Assembly (NCBI RefSeq): GCF_900083545.1
Contig: NZ_LT559262.1
Location: 3,708,324-3,772,323, forward strand
From: Alistipes provencensis
GTDB lineage: Bacteria > Bacteroidota > Bacteroidia > Bacteroidales > Rikenellaceae
Length of the DNA stretch: 64,000 bases
Reading direction: 5' to 3'
Positions 9,557 through 18,199 of the stretch are shown here, in pieces (positions within the stretch are counted from its first letter, which is position 1; the number at the start of each line of letters is the position of its first letter). Position numbers and translations under genes: made by a program. Below the pieces are notes generated by a model. It saw only the letters and a program-made list of their open reading frames with translations. It searched no databases and was not told the DNA's origin.

Positions 9557-11422
9557 ATGAAAAGAACAATCATCACCCTCTTCCTCCTGCTGCAGGCGGC
9601 ATGCCTGTTTTCCCAGATCCCGCGTCCGGAATACCCCCGTCCGCAATTCGAACGGGCAGACTGGATCAACCTGAACGGCGAATGGACTTACACGTTCGAT
9701 TTCGGCGCAAGCGGTCTGGAACGCGGATATGCCGACTCGAAGGGATTCGACGGCAAAATCATCGTACCGTTCGCCCCGGAAAGCAAGCTCTCGGGCGTCG
9801 GTCACACGGACTTCATCAACTGCATCTGGTACCAGCGGACCGTCGAGATTCCTTCCGCATGGTCCGCACGCCGGGTAATGCTCAACTTCGGAGCCGTATA
9901 TTACACCTCCGAAGTGTACATCGACGGCCGTTTCGTGGGCCGCCATTTCGGGGGCAGCTCGTCGTTCTCCTACGACATCAGTGCATTCGTGAAACCGGGC
10001 GGCTGCCACAGTCTGGTCGTCCTCGCATCGAGCGACCTGCGCAGCGGCAAGCAAACTGCCGGAAAGCAATCACTGCAATACGCGTCGCACAGTTGCGACT
10101 ACACCCGCACGACGGGCATCTGGCAAACGGTATGGATGGAGGCGGTGGCGCCCGAAGCCCTCGCAAGCGTTCAGGTAACGACCGACATCGACCAGCAGCA
10201 GTTGGTCGTCGTCCCGCAGTTCCTCCGGGAGAGTCCGAACTCGCTCCGGGTAACCCTTCGGGACGGCAATAAGGTCATCGGCACACAGCAGGTCCGGGCG
10301 TCGAACAACAGCGTCGTCGTCATCCCGGTCAAAAAGGCCAAACTCTGGAGTCCCGAAACCCCGTTCCTCTACGATCTGACCTACGAGGTGATCGCTCCCG
10401 ACGGGAAGGTGCTCGACGCAGTAAAATCCTACGCCGGAATGCGCAAGGTCCATATCGAAGGCAACAAAGTATACCTCAACAACGAACCCTATTACCAGCG
10501 GTTGGTGCTCGATCAGGGCTACTACCCCGACGGCATCTGGACTGCACCGTCGGACGATGCCCTGCGCCGCGACATCGAACTGGGGCTGGCCGCCGGATTC
10601 AACGGCGCACGCCTGCACCAGAAGGTTTTCGAAGAGCGTTACTATTACTGGGCCGACAAGCTCGGCTACATCACCTGGGGCGAAAGCCCCAGTTGGGGAA
10701 TGGACGCCAACGATGTGGAAACGGCACGCAACTTTCTCACCGAATGGGCCGAGTGTGTGGTCCGCGACCGGAACCACCCCTCGTTGCTGACTTGGACACC
10801 GATGAACGAGGAGTGGTGGCCCGACAACACGCAGTACCCGCGCTTCGCCGCCGATGTTTACGACCTGACCAAGCATCTCGACCCGACGCGTCCCGTCAAC
10901 ACCGCCAGCGGCGGTTCCGTCGTCAAGACCGACATCTGGGCCGTCCACAACTACGAGCAGGACCCCGCCAAACTGAAGGAGAAGATCTACAACGAGGGCA
11001 CGTTCTTCCATCCCCGCCTGCGGACCACCAAGGATCAGACGCGCAACATCGGGTTCAACGATGTGAAAGCGACCGCGAACTTCGCTTGGCCGCAGTACGA
11101 CGGTTCGCGCCCCTACCTGCTCGACGAATTCGGCGGCATCAAGTGGGTGAAGGATCAGGAGAAGCAGGCCAGCGACTCCCGGACCGAGTCGTGGGGTTAC
11201 GGACAGGCGCCCCACACGCTCGAAGAGTTCTACACCCGGCTCGAAGGACAGGTGGATGCTCTTCTCGAGCTGTCGGGGCAGGTCTGGGGCTATTGCTACA
11301 CCCAGCTCACAGACGTGGAACAGGAGCAGAACGGCATCTATTTCTACGACCGCTCGGCCAAATTCGATATGGACCGGATCAAAGCGATTTTCAGCAAACG
11401 GCCGGAAAATGCCGGACGCTAA
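9557..11422 (+). CDS. Glycoside hydrolase family 2 enzyme (beta-galactosidase/beta-glucuronidase-like)
   Basis: Secreted GH2 enzyme of 621 residues. It has a signal peptide (MKRTIITLFLLLQAACLFSQ), an N-terminal sugar-binding jelly roll (about 20-190, RADWINLNGEWTYTFDFG), an immunoglobulin-like domain (about 190-300) and a TIM barrel. Retaining-mechanism residues are visible: acid/base Glu418 in TPMNEEWWPDN and probable nucleophile Glu524 in LLDEFGG. The protein is short for GH2 because it lacks C-terminal domains, as do many Bacteroidales GH2 members. It is the last gene of PUL 1 before a strong terminator. Activity could be beta-galactosidase, beta-glucuronidase or another GH2 type. Confidence 0.88.
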   Translation: MKRTIITLFLLLQAACLFSQIPRPEYPRPQFERADWINLNGEWTYTFDFGASGLERGYADSKGFDGKIIVPFAPESKLSGVGHTDFINCIWYQRTVEIPSAWSARRVMLNFGAVYYTSEVYIDGRFVGRHFGGSSSFSYDISAFVKPGGCHSLVVLASSDLRSGKQTAGKQSLQYASHSCDYTRTTGIWQTVWMEAVAPEALASVQVTTDIDQQQLVVVPQFLRESPNSLRVTLRDGNKVIGTQQVRASNNSVVVIPVKKAKLWSPETPFLYDLTYEVIAPDGKVLDAVKSYAGMRKVHIEGNKVYLNNEPYYQRLVLDQGYYPDGIWTAPSDDALRRDIELGLAAGFNGARLHQKVFEERYYYWADKLGYITWGESPSWGMDANDVETARNFLTEWAECVVRDRNHPSLLTWTPMNEEWWPDNTQYPRFAADVYDLTKHLDPTRPVNTASGGSVVKTDIWAVHNYEQDPAKLKEKIYNEGTFFHPRLRTTKDQTRNIGFNDVKATANFAWPQYDGSRPYLLDEFGGIKWVKDQEKQASDSRTESWGYGQAPHTLEEFYTRLEGQVDALLELSGQVWGYCYTQLTDVEQEQNGIYFYDRSAKFDMDRIKAIFSKRPENAGR

Positions 11423-11441
11423 AAAGATCACCCTCCAAAAA

Positions 11442-11474
11442 CAAACGGGACGTACTTAAGGTACGTCCCGTTTG
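11442..11474. terminator. Bidirectional terminator hairpin between PUL 1 and the efflux operon
   Basis: A perfect 14-bp stem (CAAACGGGACGTAC at 11442-11455 pairing with 11461-11474) with a 5-nt loop. An A-rich stretch on the left becomes a T-tract on the minus strand, so it ends the minus-strand efflux operon well and probably also the plus-strand PUL, which converges here. Confidence 0.85.
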
Positions 11475-11517
11475 CATGTTGAAGCGATGTGCGGCATCTG
11501 CGCCGCAATCACCGTAA

Positions 11518-11811
11518 TCAGAATCCGCTCTCGATGTTCCAGACAAACGCCCTCGACCCCTGCATCTTGGTCGCGGCGTCCAATGCGCGGAAAGCGTCCA
11601 TCAGCGGGGCGACCTTCTCGTCGTCGACGATGGCCAGAATCGAAGCGTTCATCGAGGGCCATGCGTGGGTGCCATAGTGGGGTTCGCCGTCGACCGATCC
11701 GCGGCCCTCGGTCAGCGCCCATTTGGTGAAGCCGCGGATGCCCTGCTCTTCGAGGATGGCGTTCACCCGGTCGGTCAGCGCTTGATTGTATGACAAAAAT
11801 ACTGCTTTCAT
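11518..11811 (-). CDS. PG0541-family PII-like protein associated with the RND transporter
   Basis: Small protein of 97 residues resembling the PG0541 family of Porphyromonas, whose genes lie at the end of RND efflux operons. It has a ferredoxin-like PII-type fold pattern: strand MKAVFLSYNQ, helix, the segment GFTKWALTEGRGS, a long loop with HYGTHAWPSMNASILAIVDD, helix, and strand AFVWNIESGF. PII-type proteins are cytoplasmic trimers that bind metals or nucleotides and regulate partner transporters, so it may modulate the adjacent pump. It lies 15 nt downstream of the pump gene and is the last gene of the operon. Function is inferred from family and context. Confidence 0.8.
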   Translation of the reverse strand: MKAVFLSYNQALTDRVNAILEEQGIRGFTKWALTEGRGSVDGEPHYGTHAWPSMNASILAIVDDEKVAPLMDAFRALDAATKMQGSRAFVWNIESGF

Positions 11812-11826
11812 GGTTGTTTTTCCTTA

Positions 11827-14800
11827 TTAATGTGTACTTGCCTGATGCTGGGCCGAGAGCTGGGCCAGTTTCTCCTTCTCCTTGCGCTGCGAACGGTTCA
11901 CGAGGATCGAGTAGAGCACCGGAACGATGAACAGCGTGAGGATCGTCGAGAACGTCAGACCGCCGATCACGGCGATACCCATCGGCTGCCAAGTCTCCGA
12001 ACCGGCTCCCGTGCCGATAGCCAGCGGAAGCATACCCAGAATGGTTGTGAACGAGGTCATCAGCACCGGACGCAGACGGCTCTTGCCGCCGGCGATCACC
12101 GCGTCGAAGACGCCCGAACCGCGCTCGACCAAAAGGTTCATGTAGTCCACCATCACGATACCGTTCTTCGTCACGATACCCACGAGCATGATGGCCCCGA
12201 TCAGGGCGATGAGCGACAGCGGCGTGGAGGTCATCCACAGCGCGAGGAACACGCCCGTGAAGGCGAACGGAATGGTGAACATGATGATGAACGGGAACTT
12301 GAGCGACTCGAACTGCGTGGCCATTACGATATACACCAGAATGACGATCAGGATGAGCAGCGTCCCCAAGTCGCCGAAAGCGTCGCCCTGATCCTCGACC
12401 GTACCGCCGACCTCGAGGTCCACGCCGTCGGGCGTGGGATATTCAGCGATCAGCTTGTCGACCTCGGCCACCACGTCGCCCAGCGCCACGCCGGCGCCGA
12501 GGGTCGACTGCACCGAAATGACACGCTGGCGGTTCTCGCGCTCGATCATCGGCGCGGCGTACTCCTCCTCGACGGTGCCCACCTCCTTGAGCTTCACGGG
12601 GCGGCCCTGCGCGTTGTAGAGCGTGATGTTCTCCACATCCTCGATGCGGTTGCGGAACGGCTCGGCATAACGCACGATGATGTCGTACTCGTCGCCGTCC
12701 TCGCGGTATTTCGAGGCCACGAGGCCGTCGATGCGGTTGCGCACGGCCTGCGACGCCGTGGCGCTGCTGATGCCGTAATAGGACAGGCGGTCGCGGTCGA
12801 AGACGACGTTGTACTCGGGACGCAGGTCGTCGCGCGAGAGTTTCACGTCGCGCACACCCTCCAGATGACGCATCTTCTCCTTGAGGTCGTTGGCGATGGC
12901 GTTCGTCACGTCCATGTCATAGCCGAAGACTTTGACGTTGACCGTCGCCGAACCGCTCATGCTGCCCGACATGCCGCCCGGGGTCACCGTGTACTGGCGC
13001 ACCTCGGGAATGTTGTCGAGGTCCTCGCGCAGCAGGTCGGAGACGACATAGATCGAGCGGTCGCGCTCCTCCACGTCGGTCAGGCGCATGTTGTAGTTGA
13101 TGATGTGCGAACCGGTGGTCTGCATCGCCGCAAAGGCGTTGTCCGACGAGTTGGCGCCGGCCGAGGCCGATACGAGCACGATCTCGGGATATTTCGCATA
13201 CATGATGCTGTCGATCTGCCGGGCGATGCGCGCCGTATAGTCGACGCCGATGTTCTGCTCCAGCTCGATCATGGCCGAGATACGGCTGTTGTCCGAAGGC
13301 GGGAAGAACTCGGTCGGGACGCGCGTCAGCAGCCCCAGCGACACCACGAAGATCGACATCATCGAGAAGAAGGTGATCCGGCGGTGGCGCACCACCCAGT
13401 TGAGCGAACGGGCATAGGCTGCGTCGAGCCATGCGAGGGCCCGGTCGATGGGTTTGTAGATCACGCCGAGGCCCTTGTAGTCGTGTTCGCCGCCATCGAG
13501 CTTCAGCAGGTAGGCCGACATCATCGGGGTCAGCGAAATGGCCGCCGCCGTCGAGACGCAGACCACGATGGTCACGATCCAGCCCAGCTCGCGGAACAGG
13601 ATACCCGCCATGCCCGGAACCATCGTCAGCGGCAGGAACACCGCGACGACCACCAATGTCGTGGCGATAACCGACAACCACACCTCGTTGGTGGCGTAAA
13701 TGGCCGCCTCCTTGGGATTCGAACCCCGCTCGATGTGGGTCGTGATATTCTCCAGCACCACGATGGCATCGTCGACCACCATACCGATGGCGATGGAGAG
13801 CGACGAGAGCGAGATGATGTTGAGCGTGGAGCCCGTAGCGAAGAGGTAGATGAACGAACAGATCAGCGACACGGGGATGGTCATACAGATAATCAGCGTC
13901 GCACGCCATCGCCCGAGGAAGATCATCACCACCAGCACCACGAAGATGAAGGCGTAGAGGATGGTCTCCGAGAGCGACCCGATGGCGTCGGTAATCTCCT
14001 GCGAGCCCTCGAAGATCAGCTCCATCTTGACGTCTTTCGGGAGGGTCTTCTGAATCTCCGGCAGACGCGACTGGATTTCGTGGACGATGTTCACGGTGTT
14101 GGCGCCCGACTGCTTCTGGAACATCACGCGCACACCGCGCTGGCCGTTGACACGCTCGTCCATCGTAGCCTTTTCGAGCGTATCGCGGATTTCGGCCACA
14201 TCGGAGAGTTTCACCGTGCGGCCCCCGGCATTCGACACCACGACCTTGCGCAGCTCGTCCGAGAGTTTGAACTCGCCGTCGGCCTTGATGTTGAAGGTGT
14301 TGTTGCCGATGTCGATCGTGCCGCTGGGGATGTTGACGTTCTCCGAGGCGATGATCTGGCCCAGTTGCTCGACCGTGAGGTTGTAAGCCTCGAGCTTGGC
14401 GGGGTCGACGTTGACCTGCACCTCGCGCTCGGGAGCTCCGACCACCGACACGGCACCCACGCCGTCGACGCGGTTGAGCACGTTGACCAGCTTGTCGTCG
14501 AGAATCTTGTTCAGGGCCGGATAGCTCTCCTCGGCCGTGACGGCGATCATCATCACGGGAATCATCGAGGTCGAGAACTTGAAGATCGTCGGGTAGTCGA
14601 TGTCGTCCGGCAGCATCGACTGCACGCGCGACACCACGTCGCGGATCTCGTTGGCCCCCTCGTTGAGGTCGGAGCCGTATTCGAACTCGACGGTAATCAT
14701 CGAGACATTATCCTGCGACTTGGAAGTCAGCTTCTTGAGGTTGCTCACCGTGTTGAGGTTGTCCTCCAGCACACGGGTGATGTTGGTCTCGATGTCGGCG

Positions 14801-14967
14801 GCGTTGGCGCCCGGGTACATCGTGATGACCGAAATCTGGGGTATCTCGATCTCGGGATACTGGTCCACGGCCAGATTCATCAGCGAGAAGAGTCCCATGA
14901 CCATCACGCCGACGAACAGCAGGATCGTCGAAATCGGTTTGCGGACCGCGCTTTCGTAAATTTTCAT
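11827..14967 (-). CDS. RND multidrug efflux permease (AcrB/HAE1 type)
   Basis: Inner-membrane proton-driven pump of 1046 residues, the usual length. It starts with the typical MKIYESAVRKPISTILLFVG first membrane helix and contains two repeats of six transmembrane segments and large periplasmic loops. The proton-relay pair is present in helix 4 (GMVVDDAIVVLEN). The second half repeats the pattern (LIALIGAIMLVGIVTKNGIV). It works with the membrane-fusion protein and outer-membrane factor encoded immediately upstream to expel drugs, detergents or bile salts. Substrate range cannot be deduced. Confidence 0.95.
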   Translation of the reverse strand: MKIYESAVRKPISTILLFVGVMVMGLFSLMNLAVDQYPEIEIPQISVITMYPGANAADIETNITRVLEDNLNTVSNLKKLTSKSQDNVSMITVEFEYGSDLNEGANEIRDVVSRVQSMLPDDIDYPTIFKFSTSMIPVMMIAVTAEESYPALNKILDDKLVNVLNRVDGVGAVSVVGAPEREVQVNVDPAKLEAYNLTVEQLGQIIASENVNIPSGTIDIGNNTFNIKADGEFKLSDELRKVVVSNAGGRTVKLSDVAEIRDTLEKATMDERVNGQRGVRVMFQKQSGANTVNIVHEIQSRLPEIQKTLPKDVKMELIFEGSQEITDAIGSLSETILYAFIFVVLVVMIFLGRWRATLIICMTIPVSLICSFIYLFATGSTLNIISLSSLSIAIGMVVDDAIVVLENITTHIERGSNPKEAAIYATNEVWLSVIATTLVVVAVFLPLTMVPGMAGILFRELGWIVTIVVCVSTAAAISLTPMMSAYLLKLDGGEHDYKGLGVIYKPIDRALAWLDAAYARSLNWVVRHRRITFFSMMSIFVVSLGLLTRVPTEFFPPSDNSRISAMIELEQNIGVDYTARIARQIDSIMYAKYPEIVLVSASAGANSSDNAFAAMQTTGSHIINYNMRLTDVEERDRSIYVVSDLLREDLDNIPEVRQYTVTPGGMSGSMSGSATVNVKVFGYDMDVTNAIANDLKEKMRHLEGVRDVKLSRDDLRPEYNVVFDRDRLSYYGISSATASQAVRNRIDGLVASKYREDGDEYDIIVRYAEPFRNRIEDVENITLYNAQGRPVKLKEVGTVEEEYAAPMIERENRQRVISVQSTLGAGVALGDVVAEVDKLIAEYPTPDGVDLEVGGTVEDQGDAFGDLGTLLILIVILVYIVMATQFESLKFPFIIMFTIPFAFTGVFLALWMTSTPLSLIALIGAIMLVGIVTKNGIVMVDYMNLLVERGSGVFDAVIAGGKSRLRPVLMTSFTTILGMLPLAIGTGAGSETWQPMGIAVIGGLTFSTILTLFIVPVLYSILVNRSQRKEKEKLAQLSAQHQASTH

Positions 14968-14982
14968 TGGAAAGGGGTTGTT

Positions 14983-16014
14983 TTAGTCTTTTTTAACATC
15001 CACGGCAGCTCCGTCGAAGAGTTTCGACAGCGCCGTAACGGCCACCTGCTCGCCCGGCTCGACGCCCGACAGGATGTCCACGCGGTCGCCGACCTGACGG
15101 CCCACCTTGATCGAACGGCGCTCGGCGACCGAGTCGCCCTCGATGACGTAGAGGTAGCGCTCGGCCGAGCCCACCTGCTTCTGCACGGCGACGTCGGGAA
15201 CCATCACGCCCTCCTTGCTGCCCATGTCGAACGTCGTGCGGGCGTACATGCCCGGACGCAGCGTGCGCTTGGCGTTGGGAACCTTGACCTCGACCTTGAA
15301 GGTGCGGGTCGTGGGGTCCAGCGCCGGGTAGATCAGCGACACCGTGCCCGTGAACTCCTCGTCGGGGAAGATGTCGACGGTCAGTTTCACCGGCATACCC
15401 ACCTTCACATTGGAGAAATACTGCTCCGAGATGTTGGCGATGACCTTCAGCGGATCGATCTGCATGATGTGCAGGATCGGCTGCTGGGCGAACAGGTCGC
15501 CCGACTCGTAGTTGCGGGCCGTCACTACGCCCGAAATCGGCGAACGCACCTCGATGTTCTTCTTCAGGTTGGCCACCACCTCGCGCTGGACGTCCAGTTG
15601 GGCCTTGGCCTGCTCGATCTGCTGGGCCGAGATACCGCCGGCTTCGTAGACGGGCAGCAGGCGGTTGTAGTCGTCCTCGACGGTCTTCAACTGCACCAAC
15701 TGCTGGGTGTACTGCGTGGGGTCGAGCGTGACGATCAACTGGCCCTCGCGCACCGGATCGCCCACCTCGACATAGATTTTGTCGATGTGCACGCCCGAAG
15801 CCGCCGGAGTGATGTCGTTCTCCTTATAGGGTTCGATCTCGGAGGTGAACTCTTCGGTGAGACGCACCGTGGCCGCCGTGGCCCGGGCGGTTTTGGTCAG
15901 CACGCCCTTCTCTTCGGTGACGGCAGCGGTTTTCTTTCCGGTGCAACCGGCCAGCAAAGCGACTGCAAATCCTAAAATTACGATTCTTTTCATAGGTTTT
16001 ATCTTGTTTTTCAT
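14983..16014 (-). CDS. RND efflux membrane-fusion (periplasmic adaptor) lipoprotein
   Basis: Adaptor of 343 residues linking the RND pump to the outer-membrane channel. It has a lipoprotein signal ending LLAGC, a lipoyl/barrel-sandwich half-motif (ITPAASGVHIDKIYVEVGDPV), an alpha-hairpin region (QLVQLKTVEDDYNRLLPVYE), the second lipoyl half (IEVRSPISGVVTARNYESGD) and a beta-barrel plus membrane-proximal domain. Two starts are possible: 16014 (used here) or the internal Met at 15993, which leaves a shorter, more typical signal peptide with Cys17. The stop of the upstream gene is 3 nt from 16014, so translation is likely coupled. Confidence 0.93.
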   Translation of the reverse strand: MKNKIKPMKRIVILGFAVALLAGCTGKKTAAVTEEKGVLTKTARATAATVRLTEEFTSEIEPYKENDITPAASGVHIDKIYVEVGDPVREGQLIVTLDPTQYTQQLVQLKTVEDDYNRLLPVYEAGGISAQQIEQAKAQLDVQREVVANLKKNIEVRSPISGVVTARNYESGDLFAQQPILHIMQIDPLKVIANISEQYFSNVKVGMPVKLTVDIFPDEEFTGTVSLIYPALDPTTRTFKVEVKVPNAKRTLRPGMYARTTFDMGSKEGVMVPDVAVQKQVGSAERYLYVIEGDSVAERRSIKVGRQVGDRVDILSGVEPGEQVAVTALSKLFDGAAVDVKKD

Positions 16015-16017
16015 TAC

Positions 16018-17337
16018 TTACTGGTTTTCGCGTCCCACGATGCGGTCGTACTCGGCCTTGGCCGAAAGGTAGTCGTAGATCGCCTGCGAGAAATTGAGCT
16101 GGGCCTGCGTCTGCGACAACTGGGCGCTGTTCAGTTCGAGGATCGTGCCCGCACCCGCGCGGTAACGGGTGTCGGAAATCTTATACGCCTTGCGGGCCTG
16201 CTCGACCGTGAGTTCCTGAGCGTACATCGTCTCACGGGCTGTCAGCAGGTCGTTCAGCGCCGAGCGCACCTGCACGTCGATCTGCTGGCGGGCATAGTCG
16301 CGCTGCAGCGAGAGCTGCGAGAGCTGGTTCTTCAGTTCGCGCGACTTGTTCATCTTCGTCAGGCCCGAGAAGATCGGCACCGACAGTTGCAGGCCGACCG
16401 AGATCGGATGGGTCCAGAAATATTTGGAATCGTCCGTCGTGGTGGCTCCGCCGAAATTGAAGGGCTCCATGTCGTTACCCGTGTAGGAGACCGTTCCGAA
16501 GGCTGCGAGCGTCGGCATGCGCCCGGCGTTGGCCGCCTTGAGCGAACGCCGCAGCACCTCCTCCTGCAGTTCGAGCGAACGCAGGTCGGTATTCTCCGAT
16601 ACGTCGGTCGTCAGGTCGTCGGTACCCGCCAGCACGTCGTCGCGCAGGGCGTCCAGTTCGCCGACCACGTCGATCTCCACGTCCTCGGGAATCGAAAGGT
16701 ACATCTTCAACATCAGCTTGGCCAGCTTGATCGAATTCTCGGTCTGGAGGATCGTGGGCTTCAGGTTGCTCAACTGCACCTGAGCCGTCAGCAGGTCGTA
16801 CTCCGACATCAGGCCGTTGTCGTACTGCACCTTCGTGTCGTCCACCGTGCGCTGCACCGTGGCCTCCGATTCGCGGAGCACCGCAAGCGACTGCTCGGCC
16901 AGCAGGATGTTGTAGAAAGCCTTCTTCACCTCGGCCGTCAGGTCGATGCGCGAGGCGCGTGCAGCCTCGACAGCCGTGGCCATCTGCGCTTCGTTCATCT
17001 TCAGCGTGCGGTAGACCGACGGCGCGAACAGCGGCAGCGACAGGTCGCCCTGCACGGCAAAGGTGTTGTCGGCACCGAACGAAAGGCCGCCGCGCATCTC
17101 GGATTTCACGATCGAACGCGTGTAGCTGCCCGACGCCGAGAGCTGCGGCAGCAGGTTACCCCACGTCTGGCGCTTCACATAGTCGTAACGCTGCACCTCC
17201 ATTTCGGCGACCTTGACGGTCGGGTTCTCGCTCAGGGCGAGATCGAGGGCCTCGGGAAGCGTCAGCCGCATCTGCGCCGAAGCGCCTGCGATGCCGGCGG
17301 CCCAAAAGCCGAAGATCAGAAAAAGTCGTTTCATCAT
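16018..17337 (-). CDS. TolC-family outer-membrane efflux protein
   Basis: Outer-membrane channel of the efflux operon, 439 residues from the chosen start. Starting at the double Met (17337/17334) gives a clear signal peptide, MKRLFLIFGFWAAGIAGASA; an in-frame extension to 17385 would put a non-signal sequence ahead of it and overlap the probable operator, so it is rejected. Two TolC repeats are visible: MRLTLPEALDLALSENPTVKV at the N-terminus and long coiled-coil stretches such as ELKNQLSQLSLQRDYARQQI. It is the first structural gene of the operon, about 80 nt after tetR. Confidence 0.93.
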   Translation of the reverse strand: MMKRLFLIFGFWAAGIAGASAQMRLTLPEALDLALSENPTVKVAEMEVQRYDYVKRQTWGNLLPQLSASGSYTRSIVKSEMRGGLSFGADNTFAVQGDLSLPLFAPSVYRTLKMNEAQMATAVEAARASRIDLTAEVKKAFYNILLAEQSLAVLRESEATVQRTVDDTKVQYDNGLMSEYDLLTAQVQLSNLKPTILQTENSIKLAKLMLKMYLSIPEDVEIDVVGELDALRDDVLAGTDDLTTDVSENTDLRSLELQEEVLRRSLKAANAGRMPTLAAFGTVSYTGNDMEPFNFGGATTTDDSKYFWTHPISVGLQLSVPIFSGLTKMNKSRELKNQLSQLSLQRDYARQQIDVQVRSALNDLLTARETMYAQELTVEQARKAYKISDTRYRAGAGTILELNSAQLSQTQAQLNFSQAIYDYLSAKAEYDRIVGRENQ

Positions 17338-17369
17338 TATTCGGAAAATTATATTGTCGTTGTCAATTA

Positions 17370-17384
17370 TGCAGACGATCTGCA
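17370..17384. promoter_or_regulatory. Candidate TetR operator upstream of the efflux structural genes
   Basis: A perfect inverted repeat TGCAGA-CGA-TCTGCA lies between the tetR stop and the outer-membrane factor start, where a repressor of the efflux genes would bind. It differs from the inverted repeat in front of tetR, so assignment to this regulator is uncertain. Confidence 0.4.
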
Positions 17385-17419
17385 CGGGTATCTATTTTAC
17401 GGACGGTTACCGTCGCCGC

Positions 17420-18055
17420 CTACCGCCGTTTGTTTTCGGTCTTGGCCGGTTCGTAGCGCTTCACATAATCGTCGACCAACTGAAGCCCCTTGGCCGTGGA
17501 GATGCCGCGGAAGAAATTGCTGACGATCTGCACGAAAGCCTCGCGCTCGGGCATCCCCTCGGGCAGCATCAGATCCTTGCGCACGGTGATGGCCGAGGCC
17601 GTGTAGTAAAGCAGCGAGATGGCCAGTTCGAGGTTGAACGTCTCGACGAACAGTCCGTCGGCGATCCCCAGTTCGAGCATCTCCTTCAAATCGCGGCGGC
17701 TCTTGGCGGCTCCTTCGCTCGCCATCTTCTGGTAGACGGCCGGATAGAACTTGCGCAGGTTGTTCATCAGGCGCTGGATGACCTCGGCGTTGTCCATGAC
17801 GCCTCCCAGCACCATGAACATCGCTTCGAGCACGTTGCGGGCATCGGCACACGAAGCCGAACGCTCGAGACGCGTCTTTTCGAAATAGCGGTCCATCGCC
17901 AGATAGAGCAGCCCCTCCTTGTCGCCGAACAACTCGTAAAGCGTCCGCTTCGAGACGCCCAACTGCTGCGCGATGTCGTCCATGCGCACCGATTTGATGC
18001 CTTGGGTGACGAACATCTGCATAGCCTGTTCAATAATACGTTCTTTCTGGTCCAT
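17420..18055 (-). CDS. TetR/AcrR-family transcriptional repressor of the efflux operon
   Basis: Repressor of 211 residues. The start at 18055 gives MDQKERIIEQAMQMFVTQG, the standard beginning of the TetR helix-turn-helix, followed by IKSVRMDDIAQQLGVSKRTL and YELFGDKEGLLYLAMDRYF. The longer frame to 18109 would cross its own -7 element and is not used. The C-terminal ligand-binding helices are of normal size. As first gene of the efflux cluster and on the same strand it probably represses itself and the downstream pump genes until a toxic ligand binds. Confidence 0.92.
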   Translation of the reverse strand: MDQKERIIEQAMQMFVTQGIKSVRMDDIAQQLGVSKRTLYELFGDKEGLLYLAMDRYFEKTRLERSASCADARNVLEAMFMVLGGVMDNAEVIQRLMNNLRKFYPAVYQKMASEGAAKSRRDLKEMLELGIADGLFVETFNLELAISLLYYTASAITVRKDLMLPEGMPEREAFVQIVSNFFRGISTAKGLQLVDDYVKRYEPAKTENKRR

Positions 18056-18061
18056 GATCTG

Positions 18062-18087
18062 ATCCGATTGATACGGATGCAAATATA
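18062..18087 (-). promoter_or_regulatory. tetR promoter with overlapping inverted repeat
   Basis: A minus-strand -7 element TATATTTG occupies 18080-18087. The inverted repeat ATCCG-N7-CGGAT at 18062-18078 overlaps the expected transcription start, a good position for autorepression by the TetR protein. No clear -33 TTTG is seen. Confidence 0.5.
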
Positions 18088-18199
18088 GGCAAGAAAACTT
18101 ATGAAACAATAAAAGTTTTTTGTTTTTGATGGTTTTTTAACGAATACGACAAAAAAGGAGCAGTCCCGGACTGTTCCATGCAAGATCCCATACGGAAAA

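Noticed and set aside
11830..15975. A very long open frame (1381 codons) on the plus strand opposite the RND pump and adaptor genes
   Set aside because: Its product is rich in Arg, His and Asp with no family pattern, typical of an antisense frame in GC-rich DNA; the minus strand encodes clear RND and adaptor proteins.
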